Below, one piece after another: positions 44,900 through 54,951 of a DNA stretch of 64,000 nt. The notes under the pieces are model-generated. The model did no database searches. It was not told the DNA's origin and saw nothing but the letters and a program-made list of their open reading frames with translations. The DNA comes from Prorocentrum cordatum. Its lineage: Eukaryota > Sar > Dinophyceae > Prorocentrales > Prorocentraceae. A program made the translations under genes and the position numbers. The stretch lies in the NCBI GenBank assembly GCA_963575745.1, contig CAUYUJ010014610.1, positions 32,501 through 96,500 of the forward strand, written 5' to 3'. Numbering within the stretch: position 1 is the stretch's first letter; each line of letters opens with the position of its first letter.

Positions 44900-45850
44900 G
44901 AGCAAGAGTTCGCTCACCTCCCACCGCGAGGTTGGCGCGACAAGTGCGCGCCTGCCAAGGCGGCAGACGACCCGCGCCGACAGGGCGGCGGGCCTGGCGG
45001 CATCGACGAGGTGCAGATGGACCACCTACAACTGGGCGTCGTGGTCACAGCTGAGGAGCTGGCGGCCTCGGCCGACAGCATGGCTTGGTTGGCCCCGGCG
45101 GATCGGCAGATCGACCAGGCCGTCCTGATGCCGCAGCTGGTGGGCCCCGTGGCTGGCGACGGCGTGGAGGTGCTGCTCAGCGCGCTGGCGGTGGCGCGCC
45201 GCCAGTCGGCCGCGGCGCGCGCGGTCCTGGGGCCGAAGGGCGTGCTTCCCTTAATGTCCATTGCGGCGAGTGCGGCCATCGACGCCCGGGGCATCGCGAA
45301 GCGCATCTTGCGCGCCGAGCAGATCTCCGAGGAGCGGAAGCTGAGCGGCTTCAAGTGCCAGCTCGCGACAGCGCCTGCCAGGAGCCGCGCGTCGATGGAT
45401 TTCACCAAGGCCATGAACGACCAGGTGGCCAAGCAGGTGCGCGTAATAAGCTGGAGCTCGAGTCGGGCATTGGCGCGCGCATCCCCGTGCTCCACAGGGC
45501 GATGCCGTGGGCGGCCCGGCGCGTTGGATGGCTCCTCGCACGGTTCGTTGTCAGGCAGGCCGCTGGCAGGACTGCTTATCGCGTCAATCGAGGCAAGCTG
45601 CGCCGCGGGGAGGCGGCCGCGCTCGGGGAGGTTGTCTGGGCGCGCGAACCAGGCGACCGCGCGCAGAAGGCAGAGGCTCAGTGGCGCTTGGGTGCCTGGC
45701 TGGGCAGGGCCGAGAAGAGCGACGAGCACTTGGTCGGCCGGTCGCGGCAGGCCAGTCGGCATCGGGCGATCAGGAGGCAGCCGAAGGAGCGGAGATTCAA
45801 CGTGGACGCGCTGAACAGCTTCGCGGGCCTGCCTCGGGACCTCCAGTCCA
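44900..45850 (+). pseudogene. Copia integrase, frameshifted
   Basis: The first part (frame to about 45450) has RGWRDKCAPAKAADDP, a zinc-binding segment with one Cys replaced by Arg. DEVQMDHLQLG follows and should hold the first catalytic Asp. Near 45390-45440 is ASMDFTKAMNDQVAKQVRV, which matches the region of the catalytic Glu, but Glu is absent. After a frameshift near 45445 the next phase gives ESGIGARIPVLHRAMPWAAR, RTAYRVNRGK and WLGRAEKSDEHLVGR, typical of the integrase C-terminal part. It would have inserted the DNA copy; too many changes for activity. Confidence 0.65.
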
Positions 45851-46659
45851 AGTCCGAGCGGGCAGACACCGCTGCAGGGCAGCCCTGGGGCGGCGCCGAG
45901 CCGCGTCACGGAGGCAACGCGGCGAGGGCGCGGCAGGCGCAGGCACGGCGGCGCCGGGCCGAGGAGCCGCATCCACCGGCAAGCTGCAGCGGCGCAGCAG
46001 CAGCAGCTGCTCCAGTGGCAGAAGAACCAGCGCGACCACCTCCAGGACCTCTGGGCTCTCCGCCAGCACCCCTGCCCGAGCCGAGGCTCGGGCGGGCCAC
46101 CTACGTGACGAAGAGGATGGCGCAGACCCACGGGCCCACCCAGAACTGCTCGAGGCACTGGGGAGGGGGGGGGGGGGGGGGGCGGGGGGGCGCGCTCTCG
46201 CGAGCGCAGGAAGCGGCATGGGGGGAAGCTCTCGGACGAGGCGAACCAGCAGGCAGCGGCCATAGCGGCCCCAGAGATGGAGGTGGATGCGGCAGCGGTC
46301 GACCCCGCAGCCGCGATGGCAGCGGCAGGTGGGGCAGCAGCAGCGGCGAGTTCGCCCCAGCCACCCCCTGCGGAGAGCGGCCCAGCGGGCGACCCTTTGG
46401 GGGGCGGGCGTAGACTCGAGCCGACCAGCAGCCCCCGCGCACGGCAAGCCGCTGTCGAAGGCGCCCAGGGTGGCCAACATCGTGGTGCCCGTGGACGTCT
46501 GCGAACCTGCCGATCTGGGACTCGACGGCGAGGGCTGCGAGCGGCTGCAGCTGCTCGCGGCGCCCGCGCTTGATCGGGGGACTCCGACAGCGCGGGCTCG
46601 CGACCTCGTGCCAGAGGCGGCGGTGCACGACGGCCGCTCGGGCGAGGTGCTGCCGAGGA

Positions 46660-47335
46660 GCTCGCGGTGCAGGGGCGCCAGCAGGAGCTCAACCAGATGG
46701 CCGCGTTCAGGGTGTACGGGGGCGCGTCCGACGACATCAGCGTGGGCAGGCGCATGCGGAGCAGGTGGCTTGACGGACTGCGATGCAGGCCAGACGTTTT
46801 TTTTTTTTTGAGGTCGCGACTCGTTGCCATGGAGTTCAACCTGTTCGAGCGCGACGACGTGGCGGCATGTGCGCTGTACCTCTCTACTTGCGGCTGGCGG
46901 TGCCCCTAGCTGCCTCGGAGCCCCCATCGGGGCAGAGGGGGGTGGCCCTGCGCGATGCCAGCGCGGCGTTCTTCCACGCGGAGATGGACGAGCGGTTGCG
47001 CGTGATGCCACCGCCTGGGCTGCGTCGACCTTGGCGGGTCTGGCAGCTCCGCAGGGCGCGCTACGGCACGAGACTTGCGTCGAGGCTGCGGCAGGCATGC
47101 GTCGGCCATGGGCTCGGATCGCGCCTTGCCGCGGTGCTTTCTACAACGAGACGTTGGACATCGCGCAGGGCGTGCGCGGCGACGACTTCGTGGCCGAGGG
47201 GGCCTCGGCGAAGTTCGACGTGCTCGACGCGTTGCTGGAGGAGCACATCGAGATCAAGAAGCTGGGTTGAGCGGGGCCGGGCGCCACCGGCGGTGGCCGC
47301 AGCAAGCTGCTCAAGCGACGCATCGAGTGTTGTAA
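46660..47335 (+). pseudogene. Copia reverse transcriptase, three frames
   Basis: 46667-46890 reads ASDDISVGRRMRSRWLDG, then RSRLVAMEFNLFERDDVAA, the segment before motif A. The next phase (46890-47090) has ALRDASAAFFHAEMDERLRV, motif A with the catalytic Asp, followed by MPPPG and RARYGTR. The third phase (47140-47330) has GAFYNETLDIAQGVRGDDFV, motif C with the Asp pair, then a TGA at 47268-47270 and GGGRSKLLKRRIE, the thumb segment. Similarity stops there. Confidence 0.72.
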
Positions 47336-48479
47336 GTGGTTGATGGCGCAGAAACGGTCATCATGTTAAAATAATCAAAGTTCGGAAAACGTTCAAGACC
47401 GATGTTTTTTTTACGAAGTTCAAGTTCAAGGTCGTTGAAGTCTCGAAGTTCGGAAACAGTTCAGTTAAAGTTCAGCGGCGAGAAAAAGTGTTTGGACCAA
47501 GTTCCTGAACATTCCGAATGCTTTCTCCGCGCCGACCGAAAAGTTGGAAAAATGTTCGGGCGCTAAATTGGCGCCTGAGCTCCATTGTTGCGCGCGACGT
47601 TCCGCGACTGGTTGTGCTCCATTCGGCCAAGGAGTGCATGGTCGCAGTTCGGTCGCCTCCATGACGTCTGACTTATAGTGCTGTCAGAATGCTGCGTGGG
47701 AGAGCACTGATCTCCGACGGCGCACTTGAGCGTCGTGTGCAGATATCGTTCTCGTTGGTGCAGAAATCGCATCGTTGTGGCATGCCACAGGCTGGGCTGA
47801 GACATGTCCCGCGTGTAGTTGGCGGTCGCGTCGATGGTCGCCAGGATGACGAGCACGCTTGTCTTTTCTCCACCCTTCGCTTTGCCACTTGTCGCCCGGG
47901 TCGGTCTCAGGGGTAACTCCGCATGACCGGCGAAGGCCGGGCCTGCTAAATTTTTTGCGCGCATCAATCGCATCCGGCTTGGACAGGAGTGGGATGGGAC
48001 TCGGCGTAGATCTCGCTCGATGCCACGCGCGGGCAGGGCCTCGCGTGCGGCGCATTGGCGGGGCCACGAGGCCGCCCTGAAAACGCCGCGGCATTTCGCG
48101 GGCAACGCGCGCGCGGGCCTTCGTGGCCGCGCGGAGGAATGCGGGGCACTTCGCGCGAGGCGCGCGGGCGCGGCCGGGCGGCGGCGCCTCGCGCGCCACG
48201 CGCGGGGGCGATCCTGCAGCCGCGCCGAAGTATATGCGTGGCCCCGCGCGCGTCGCACGGATGGCCCCCCCGCGGCCCGCGGCCGCGCGCGCCAGTTCTG
48301 CGGCGACGCGCGCGGCGCGCGCGCGTCTTGCAAAGCGCGCGGGCGGGGCCCCGCGGCCGCGCCGCGGGCCCGCGCGCCCTGGCGCGGCGACCGCGGGGCG
48401 GGGGGTGGGCGCGCGCGCGTTCCTGCGCGGCCTGCGGGCGGGGTTGGCCTCGCGGCCAAGATTCAGTCTTCGCGGCCCC
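47336..48479. other. AAGTTC-rich spacer, then extreme GC tract
   Basis: 47360-47480 repeats AAGTTC words. 47640-47950 has minus-strand frames of protein-like composition without motif, possibly the 3' end of the gene to the right. 48000-48480 is a very G+C-rich tract dominated by CGCGCGGGC words. Confidence 0.4.
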
Positions 48480-49302
48480 GCGGGCTGCTTCTTGGCGGCG
48501 TTCAGCATGCGGTGGTAGTCGCGATGGCGGCCGCCGCTGATTCCGTAACGCGCCTGACCGCCGCCCACGCCAGCCCTCCACGGCTCTCCGTTCGGGGCCT
48601 GCCAGCCGCGCGGGCCAGGGGTGCGCGCGCGCGGAGCCCCAGCCTTCGGAGGCGGCGGCGGCGCTGCAGGCTGCGTCGCCGCGGGAGGCGGAGTTGCAGG
48701 CTGCTTCGGCGCGCCGAGCGCCTTCGGAGGCGGCGGCGGCGCTGCAGGCTGCGGCGGCGCGGGAGGCGGCGTTGCCGGCGGTTGAGGCGCCAGCGCCTTC
48801 GGAGGCGGCGCTGCGGGCCCTGGCTTCGCCCATGGCGCCATGCATGGCGCGGCTTTCATGCGCGTCGGCAGAAGCTGCTGTTGCGGCTGCTGCTGCGCTG
48901 CTGATGCGCTGCCTGCCGTCGGGGAGACCAGCTGCACGGGCTGTTTCGGCTCGCTTCTCGTCGCCGTGTCCTCCTGCTCCACTGCGTTGCCGTGCTTTGA
49001 CGTCGCAATGAGCTTCGGCTTCTTGCGCACTGGGCTCTTCGGCGCGCGGGAAGCAGGCGCGTCGAGGTCGCGGTGGCGATCGAGCGCTCGCGCTTTGGCC
49101 TGGCTGATGCGAAGGGCGGCCTCCTCTGTGTTCGTGCGCTGATGCCATGGCCACGGGATGCCGTGCGATGTTGCCGGTGCTGCAGCTGGCGCTGGTGCTG
49201 CAACTGCACTGGTGCTGCCGTGCGCTGGTGCTGCAACTGCAGCAGCTGGCGCTGCTCCCGCGCCGTGCGCTGGCGCTGCTCCGCCGCCGCGCGCTGCTGC
49301 AA
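48480..49302 (-). CDS. Unknown-function gene, exon 4 (3' end unclear)
   Basis: The minus frame continues the gene from exon 3. It opens with Ala-rich sequence (VAAARGGGAAPAHGAG), then a mixed segment (EEAALRISQAKARALDRHRD; SPVRKKPKLIATSKH, a possible nuclear signal). Next come Pro/Ala repeats (PPAPPQPAAPPPPPKALGAP), and near 48540-48490 a more ordered end (QARYGISGGRHRDYHRMLNA then AKKQP). An acceptor TGCAG|TT at 49303 keeps the phase set by exon 3; the stronger-looking CCAG|G at 49316 would not. The frame stays open into the GC tract beyond 48480, so the true stop or a further splice is unresolved. Confidence 0.5.
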
Positions 49303-49553
49303 CTGCAGCAGCTTCCTGGAGCGCGCGCAAGAGGGGCACGGGAGGACGGGCAGGGGGGGCACGGGGGGGGGACGGGAGAGACACGGGAGGGACACGGGGA
49401 GGACACGGGAGCGACACGGGAGGGGCGCGGGAGGAGGGGCACGCGGGACACGGGAGCGACGCGGGAGGGACACGGTAGGGGGAACACGGGAGGGACCCGG
49501 GAGGGACACGGGAGAAAGAGAGAGGCGCAGAGAAAGCGTGGAGCTGTCCTCAC
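49303..49553 (-). other. Intron 3 of unknown gene, minisatellite-filled
   Basis: Donor GTGAGG at 49553, acceptor TGCAG ending at 49303. Most of the intron is a 12-bp minisatellite (GGGACACGGGAG on the plus strand, 49320-49510), pyrimidine-rich in the transcribed sense. Confidence 0.5.
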
Positions 49554-49660
49554 CACGCAGGAAACGCAGCGGGTCCACGTTCTCCAGGTTGAGGAACGCG
49601 CCCATGGCGCCGCGCAGGGCGCAGGGCGCGGCGTGGGCGGCCGCGGAAGCGGCCAAGCCG
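49554..49660 (-). CDS. Unknown-function gene, exon 3
   Basis: 107 bases between a CTTGCTTCAG acceptor and a G|GTGAGG donor. It reads GLAASAAAHAAPCALRGAMG, then AFLNLENVDPLRFLR. One base completes the codon left by exon 2 and one base is left over for exon 4, so phases agree on both sides. An in-frame Met (MGAFLNLENVDPLRFLR) could instead start a separate protein; the phase agreement favours an internal exon. Its first bases form one copy of the AAGCGGC-CAA-GCCGCT hairpin. Confidence 0.5.
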
Positions 49661-49815
49661 CTGAAGCAAGCAAAGGCGGCTGGCCGCTATACTAAGCAAG
49701 GTTGACACACAGCATGCGACAAAAGCGGTCGGGCCGCTATAACAAGCAAGTTTGACAAACACATTGCGCAAACCAGACGCAAGCACCGGGCAAAGCGGCC
49801 AGGCCGTTGTAGCAA
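49647..49815. repeat. Hairpin repeat family, downstream group
   Basis: Four hairpins with the core AAGCGGY-NNN-RCCGCT at about 49647, 49672, 49715 and 49792. Two are followed by TATA(A/C)YAAGCAAGNTTGACA. All lie in intron 2 of the unknown gene or on its edge with exon 3. Related hairpins occur upstream at 51815-52225. Confidence 0.75.
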
Positions 49816-49919
49816 ACGTCAGAGGCACGCGATGATGCAATCTTAGATGTCTGTATGACGCCAGGACTGCGGAGATGCAATCGCGGCGACATTAGTTTCA
49901 GCACCGACGCAGACCTCAC

Positions 49920-49999
49920 GTCGCGCTCGAGAGGAATTCGTGGCCCTGGGGGGCGTGCACGTCGCTCTTCTTGCGCGCGTCCTTGCAGACCTTGACGGC
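49920..49999 (-). CDS. Unknown-function gene, exon 2
   Basis: 80 bases from acceptor CTGCAG|GCC to donor GAC|GTGAGG. It reads AVKVCKDARKKSDVHAPQGH then EFLSSA. It starts on a codon boundary and ends with two bases over. If unspliced it would stop one codon later (GTGAGG contains TGA in frame). Short, basic and hydrophilic; no motif. Confidence 0.5.
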
Positions 50000-50142
50000 C
50001 TGCAGGTTCAGAAAAATAAATGCTCCTCCATGCGCTCCCTACTCTCCCCTCTCCTCCTCCTGCCACGCATTCTCCCACCTTCCCCCCCCCTTGTCCTGCC
50101 CTCCTCCTCCGCGGAGCCCCTTCCCCCACTCCCCCCGCGGGC

Positions 50143-51726
50143 CTCCATCTTGGCAGCCTGCTTCGTCTTCGGGGTGCACGGGGAGCTCATGGAATCCTGC
50201 GTGCCCGCAACACCATTAAAGCGGGTCAGGAAATTGCCCCGCGTGGCTTCGTCGTACAAGCGCGGCAATTTCACTGCGGTTTTCGGACCAGCGGCTGCAG
50301 GCTTCTTGGCGGGTTTTGTCGTCGTCGGGGGTGCTGCAGATTGGTCATCGTGGCTCTTGGCTTCATCTTTTGTCTTTGCCCTTTTCCGTCCCTTCTTCTG
50401 GGCGTCGTAGGCCTTCGTAATTCTGTCGACTGCTTCAGCTACTGACAGCTTCGGCTTCGATCCCGTCGCGGCGTCAACTTTGGGCGGTGAGTCTGCAGGC
50501 GGTGCCTCAGCTGCTGCTGCTGGTGGCGCGCCTGCTGCTGGCGCGGGGTCTGCTGCTGGTGCTGCAGCGCACGCTGCTGGTGCTGCTGGCGCGCCTGCTG
50601 CTGGTGCTGTTGCGCATGCTGCTGCTGGCGCGAGTGCTGCTGCTGCTGCTGCTGCGCGCGCTGCTGGTGCTGGCGGTGCAACAAGTGCTGGGGCAGGCGC
50701 TGGTGGTGCAGCAATCGCTGCCACGGCATCTTGGAGTGGGCTCGAGGTTGGCGGTATCTCAGTCGGAGACCCAAACAGAAACGCTGAGAAAGGGTTCGGG
50801 TTCGGCGCTGCCCCGCTCGGGTGCCCTGAGATCGTTTGCTGGAGTACCTGGTGCAGCACTCCCTGGATCTGCTGCTGCATCGGCAACAGCGATGGCATCA
50901 TCGATGTTGCCACGTGCGCGACCATTTCAGGAGGTGCGTCTTGGCTTGGCAGACGCGGCTGCTGAGGGAGCCCAATGCATCCCGCTGCTCTTCGGGGCGC
51001 CCGTAGCTGCAGCCCGACCTGTGCGATGGCGCATATTGGCGGCCTTCCTGAGGGCACACTCCATTGGACGGGGTCGAGATCGAAGCGTTTCGGCTGCTGC
51101 AAACTGCACACCCGCATGCGCAGAGCGGGATGCTCGATATGAAGAATCATCGGCGCCGCTGGCAACTTCACGATGACAGGAACTGGCAGCGACTTCTTAG
51201 CTGGCCTCTGTGCGAACAGCGTGCCGACTGCCACAATCGACTGTGTCCTGGTGTCAGTGTCGATCTGAAGAGCGCCTTCAAGCCCTCTCCCTGCTTGCAT
51301 GAGCAGGCAGGTCATCACGTGCTTCGTCGGCTCCGAAGCTTTGCGCAGCCCCAGGTCAATCAGAAAGTCGAACAGTATGTTCGGATTTCCTGAAGGCAGG
51401 GAATCCCACACTGACTGGGGCAAGAACTCGGTGAGCGTCTCCCACTCCTGGTAGTTCGCGATGGCAATGCAATGATCGCCATCGGCAGAAACCAGCTGCG
51501 AAATGGCGGCGTTGATGCTCGCCTTATCGCATTCGAGAAAACGTGACTCCGCGATCGCACCCCAAATCGGCTGAAGCTCCTCTGGCGGCAACCTCGCCTT
51601 CTTGAGCTCCCGAATGAGCTGCGCCGATTGCGAGCGCGACACCGAGGCGAACTGCGCCTGCTCGCCGATAGCCGCCAGGATTGAACCGACTGCGGCGATG
51701 CGCCGGAGGATTCCTGCGGAGCCCAT
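50143..51726 (-). CDS. Unknown-function gene, exon 1 (528 codons)
   Basis: The start is taken at MGSAGILRRIAAVGSILAA (51726). The frame is open further upstream to 52203, but that part is Arg-rich and repeat-like. Residues 1-170 are ordered and helical, with EWETLTEFLPQSVWDSLPSG and ILFDFLIDLGLRKASEPTKH near 85-130. The middle has a Met/Gln-rich helix (MMPSLLPMQQQIQGVLHQVL, about residue 290). Residues 340-420 are Ala/Pro low complexity. The end has VAEAVDRITKAYDAQKKGRK plus RAKTKDE, a likely nuclear signal. It resembles lineage-specific dinoflagellate proteins I have seen, but I know no function. The exon probably ends GAG|GCCCGC, a GC donor, giving AGGCC at both intron ends. Confidence 0.6.
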
Positions 51727-51814
51727 GCCGCGCGCGCCGCCGTCGCCGCGGCGACAGCGCTCGAACCGTCGTCGCGGCTGCGGCGCGTTGGCGCGGCGCG
51801 CCGAAAGATATTGC

Positions 51815-52225
51815 AAAGCGGTCGGACCGCTGGCACGGAGGCCGCTCCTGCTGCTCCTCCTCCTTCTCCTCCTCTTCACCCCTCTCCATGCAAGCAACAA
51901 GCGGGCAGGCCACAAGCCGATGTTACGCGCAGGGATGTTGCGCACGGGCGAGGCGGTCAAACCGCTCTGCGCGTTGCCATCGCCCTTCAGATATTTCGTG
52001 AAAGTGAATAAGGTAATGTGCAAAGCGGTTTGGCCGGTGTAGACTGGAGAAGGGAGGGCAGGACTAATAATAATGCGAATAATCCTGGGATATGCCAAGC
52101 GGCGTGGCCGCTGTAGAAAAGGAAGGAAGAACATAACAAACTTAGAATATGATGGGAAGCGTTCTGGCCTCAGAAGGGGAGGGGGAGCAGGAATAATACA
52201 CATGAAATGTCAAGCGGTTTGGCCG
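51815..52225. repeat. Hairpin repeat family, upstream group
   Basis: Five cores at about 51816 (AGCGGTCGGACCGCT, perfect), 51950, 52021, 52096 (AGCGGCGTGGCCGCT) and 52209 (AGCGGTTTGGCCGCT). Three share a longer unit: AATAAN(n) ATGYCAAGCGG before the core and GCTGTAGA/CTGTCGG after it. They sit upstream of exon 1 of the minus-strand gene. Confidence 0.75.
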
Positions 52226-52823
52226 CTGTCGGAAGTGAGGGTGAGGAGGAGATGTTGCAGATAGCGAGCATATGAAGAAAGAGCCCCCCCCCGCGGGCGC
52301 CTCGCTGCATGTTCAGAGCTGCAGGTGGACGAGCCTTCTTCGTCTCTCTTGGGAGCAGCGTTCTGCGGGGGGCGAATCCTTTATTTTCTTATGATTATTT
52401 TTGGAAATAGATAATTTCTCCGACGGAAGAACCCCACATAAGAATCCTCTGGGCGAATCTGGAAAAAAGCCATCACCGTCGTCCTCGTGGTTGGCGAGGC
52501 GTCCTGGCTGTCTCTTCTGCGTATATTTCCTCTCGCCTTGGCGCGGGCCCCCCTTCCACTCCTTACGTTGTCCCCATCCTCGCCCCCCTGTTTGTTCCGC
52601 GCCCCGCCACCTCCCCCCCTTCCTGTTGCATGAGCGCGCGCGTCGATGTTCCTCGGCGCCGTCGCCGCCGCGGCCGGCACAGGCGCGTTCTCTACTGGTC
52701 ACGTCGCGCAGCCGTTGGGACAACCCCGCGGGCCAGGCTGTCGGGACAACCCCGCGAGCCGTTGGCGCGCAAGACCAAGCCGTTGGGACAACCCCGCGGG
52801 CTTCGAGCGAGGCGCAGCCGCGC
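52226..52823. other. Spacer with short repeats, no gene
   Basis: A GGGACAACCCCGCGGGC phrase occurs three times at 52712-52806 as imperfect tandem copies. The rest (52260-52700) has no supported gene; the long forward frame 52401-53411 overlaps the helicase exon on the opposite strand and is a shadow. Confidence 0.5.
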
Positions 52824-53306
52824 TCAGGCGGAAGGCAGCACGAAGCCCAGCTCTGCCGCGAGCTGCTTCGCCTCCGCCCTGGACAAAACCGCTCTCTTGT
52901 CGAACTCCAGGAGCGCCTTCCGCAGGGACGCCGGCGGCCCGCACTCCAGGAACTCTCGCGGCGGCGGCCGCAGGATCAGCATGTTCCGCATGCACGTGGC
53001 GCGGGAGAACATGACGTAGAGGTGCAGCCACCACTGCTCGTCCGACATGCCCGTGCGGCCAGCGTCCTCGTCTCTCGCGCAGTCGATGGTGACGCCCTTG
53101 CGCAGCGTCTGGCCCTGCGACAGCGTGGAGGTCAGGTAGGGCGCGTGCGTCAGGGTGAACCCCGAGCGGCGCGCGCTGTGTTCCCCCGAGCTCTGCCATG
53201 TGAACTCCCTTTCGCTGGGCCTGAACATCAGCAAGCTCCGCGCCCGCGCCTCGGCCTGGCCGTCGTCGTCGGCGCCTTCGGCGCCCTGTCGCAGCACTTC
53301 GGCGAC
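52824..53306 (-). CDS. Pif1-like SF1 helicase, C-terminal exon
   Basis: 160 codons to a stop at 52824. After a charged start (VAEVLRQGAEGADDDG) comes SGFTLTHAPYLTSTLSQGQT, the helicase motif V region of Pif1/RecD-type SF1 helicases (normally T-x-x-x-x-QG). WWLHLYVMFSRATCMRNMLI follows, matching motif VI with its Ser-Arg pair, then LRPPPREFLECGPPASLRKA. Such helicases unwind DNA using ATP. The Walker motifs must lie in upstream exons, not seen here. The exon starts after a TCCTCAG|G acceptor at 53307. A longer unspliced frame reaches 53486 but runs into the 160-bp satellite. Could be a host gene, a decayed copy, or part of a helicase-bearing element. Confidence 0.65.
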   Translation of the reverse strand, partial: VAEVLRQGAEGADDDGQAEARARSLLMFRPSEREFTWQSSGEHSARRSGFTLTHAPYLTSTLSQGQTLRKGVTIDCARDEDAGRTGMSDEQWWLHLYVMFSRATCMRNMLILRPPPREFLECGPPASLRKALLEFDKRAVLSRAEAKQLAAELGFVLPSA

Positions 53307-53339
53307 CTGAGGAGCCCAAAAACTTACTTGTTGCATCCA

Positions 53340-54125
53340 AAATGTGGCCTGGGAGCTGCGTTCTGGCAGCGCGAGAACCCAAAATTGACGACAGGTGCAG
53401 GTTTTGGATGACCCGTTCGGATTACAAACATGATCTGCGGGCCCCATAGGGAGGGAGCTCCCGCCTGAGACTTCCTCGCAATTCACTCAGAGACGAGGCT
53501 CCCGCATGAGACTTCCTCCAAATTCAGGCTTGACGAGCCCAAAAGTGACGACAGTTACAAGGTTCCGATGACCCGCTCGGATTACCAACATGATCTGCGG
53601 GCCCCATAGGGAGGGGGCTCCCGCCTGAGCCTTCCTCAGAATTCACTCAGAGACGAGGCTCCCGCCTGAGACTTCCTCCAAATTCAGGCTCGAGGGGCCC
53701 AAAAGTGCGGACAGTTACAGGATTCCGATGACCCGCTCGGATTACCAACGTGATCTGCGGGCCCCATAGGGAGGGGGCTCCCGCCTGAGACTTCCTCCCA
53801 ATTCGCTCACAAACGAGGCTCCCGCCTGAGACTTCCTCCTTTTCAGGGCTGGGGAGCTCAAAAGTGACGACAGTTACAGGATCCCGATGACCCGCTCGGA
53901 TTACCAACATGATCTGCGGGCCCCATAGGGAGGGGGCTCCCGCCTGAGCCTTCCTCACAATTCACTCACAAACGAGGCTCCCGCCTGAGACTTCCTCCAT
54001 TTTCAGGCCTGGGGAGCTCAAAAGTGACGACAGTTACAGGATCCCGATGACCCGCTCGGATTACCAACGTGATCTGCGGGCCCCATAGGGTGGGGGCTCC
54101 CGCCTGAGACTTCCTCACAATTTAC
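53340..54125. repeat. 160-bp satellite, about five units
   Basis: GATCTGCGGGCCCCATAGGG recurs at 53432, 53592, 53752, 53911 and 54071, spacings 159-160 bp. Within each unit GGCTCCCGCCTGAGACTTCC occurs twice about 55 bp apart. The array starts a few tens of bases upstream of the helicase exon, inside its presumed intron. Confidence 0.95.
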
Positions 54126-54238
54126 TCAACGATGATGAGGATGAGGATGATGAGTGGTGGTGAAGATGAGTGGTGAAGAGGATGATGATTGATTGTGAGT
54201 GGTGGTGGCGATGATGATGTTTGAATGAGGATGATGCC

Positions 54239-54275
<37 letters not shown>

Positions 54276-54420
54276 TTCGTGAGCGTGTGAGAGAGTGCGA
54301 GTGATGATGATGATGAGTTTGTGAGTGACTAAGCATGTGAGAGAGCATCATCGATGATGCTGATGAGGTTGATGATGAGAGAGTGTGAGTGAGTGTGAGT
54401 GGGTGTGTGTGTGTGTGTTC
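54126..54420. repeat. GAT/GATGAG microsatellite and GT tract
   Basis: Irregular GATGAT, GTGAGTGTGA and GAGAGTG runs ending in a short (GT)n. Confidence 0.9.
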
Positions 54421-54945
54421 CTGTTCCTGCGCGGGGTGTCCAGAGAAAACAAGAACCCCACTTTGGATGTGGGGAATAAGAGATGTCAGAAAATATTACC
54501 ACATTTTAGAAAATAGTGGACAACATGCAAACAATAGTGACACATCGTGAAACATAGTGAAACATACGGAAATAGTGATCCATAATGAAACATAATGAAA
54601 ATAATGAAAAATAGAGAACCATACATAACAATACATGTTTAACTCGCGATGGATTTAGGAGCTCTTAGCCTCCTATAGGTCACAATATATTACCTAATCG
54701 TCACTAATACTAATGGCCACAATATACAATCCTAATCACATCCGAACCTATCTTAATCAGTCCTAAACAATCCTAACTTACCATCACTATAACCATTTAT
54801 CCGTAAGGGCTTCGCCCCCTGCCGCCGGCCCCCTCTCTCGGATAATGGACCATCGAAGAGGTAAGTCATGAGGTCTTGGCGCTGTCGTGAAGCAGTATCG
54901 AAACTTCATGCGAAGCCGATTCGCAATCAGCAAAACCAACTGATC
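54421..54945. other. AT-rich island with short repeats
   Basis: 54490-54640 repeats CATAATGAAA/CATAGTGAAA. 54650-54800 has loose ATCCTAA words. It is clearly more AT-rich than its surroundings. No gene. Confidence 0.6.
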
Positions 54946-54951
54946 ACAAGA

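Larger units (their letters stand above)
42700..47335 (+). mobile_element. Decayed Ty1/copia-type LTR retrotransposon
   Basis: Translated fragments appear in the order gag, CCHC zinc knuckle, protease, integrase, reverse transcriptase. Integrase before reverse transcriptase is the Ty1/copia arrangement. At least five frame changes and several stops separate the parts, and an 18-G run (46165-46182) and a T run (about 46797-46809) lie inside, so the copy is dead. No LTR pair was recognised. Sequence resembling copia stops at about 47335, in the reverse transcriptase thumb; RNase H is not seen, so the 3' end seems truncated. The very long minus-strand frame 46839-44914 is its antisense shadow. 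Confidence 0.75.

Noticed and set aside
44914-46839. 641-codon minus-strand frame
   Set aside because: It is antisense to copia integrase and reverse transcriptase fragments and is rich in Arg, Pro and Ala as expected of a GC-rich shadow.
50008-52203. Full 731-codon minus frame taken as one protein
   Set aside because: The first ~160 codons are Arg-rich and overlap the hairpin repeats, and the last ~45 are Gly/Arg-rich intron-like sequence; the core 51726-50143 with splicing fits better.
52401-53411. 336-codon plus-strand frame
   Set aside because: It lies opposite the helicase exon, which has clear motifs on the minus strand.
54740-54790. Telomere-like CCTAA words
   Set aside because: The units are irregular (ATCCTAAT, TCCTAAAC) and few; they do not match a regular telomeric repeat.
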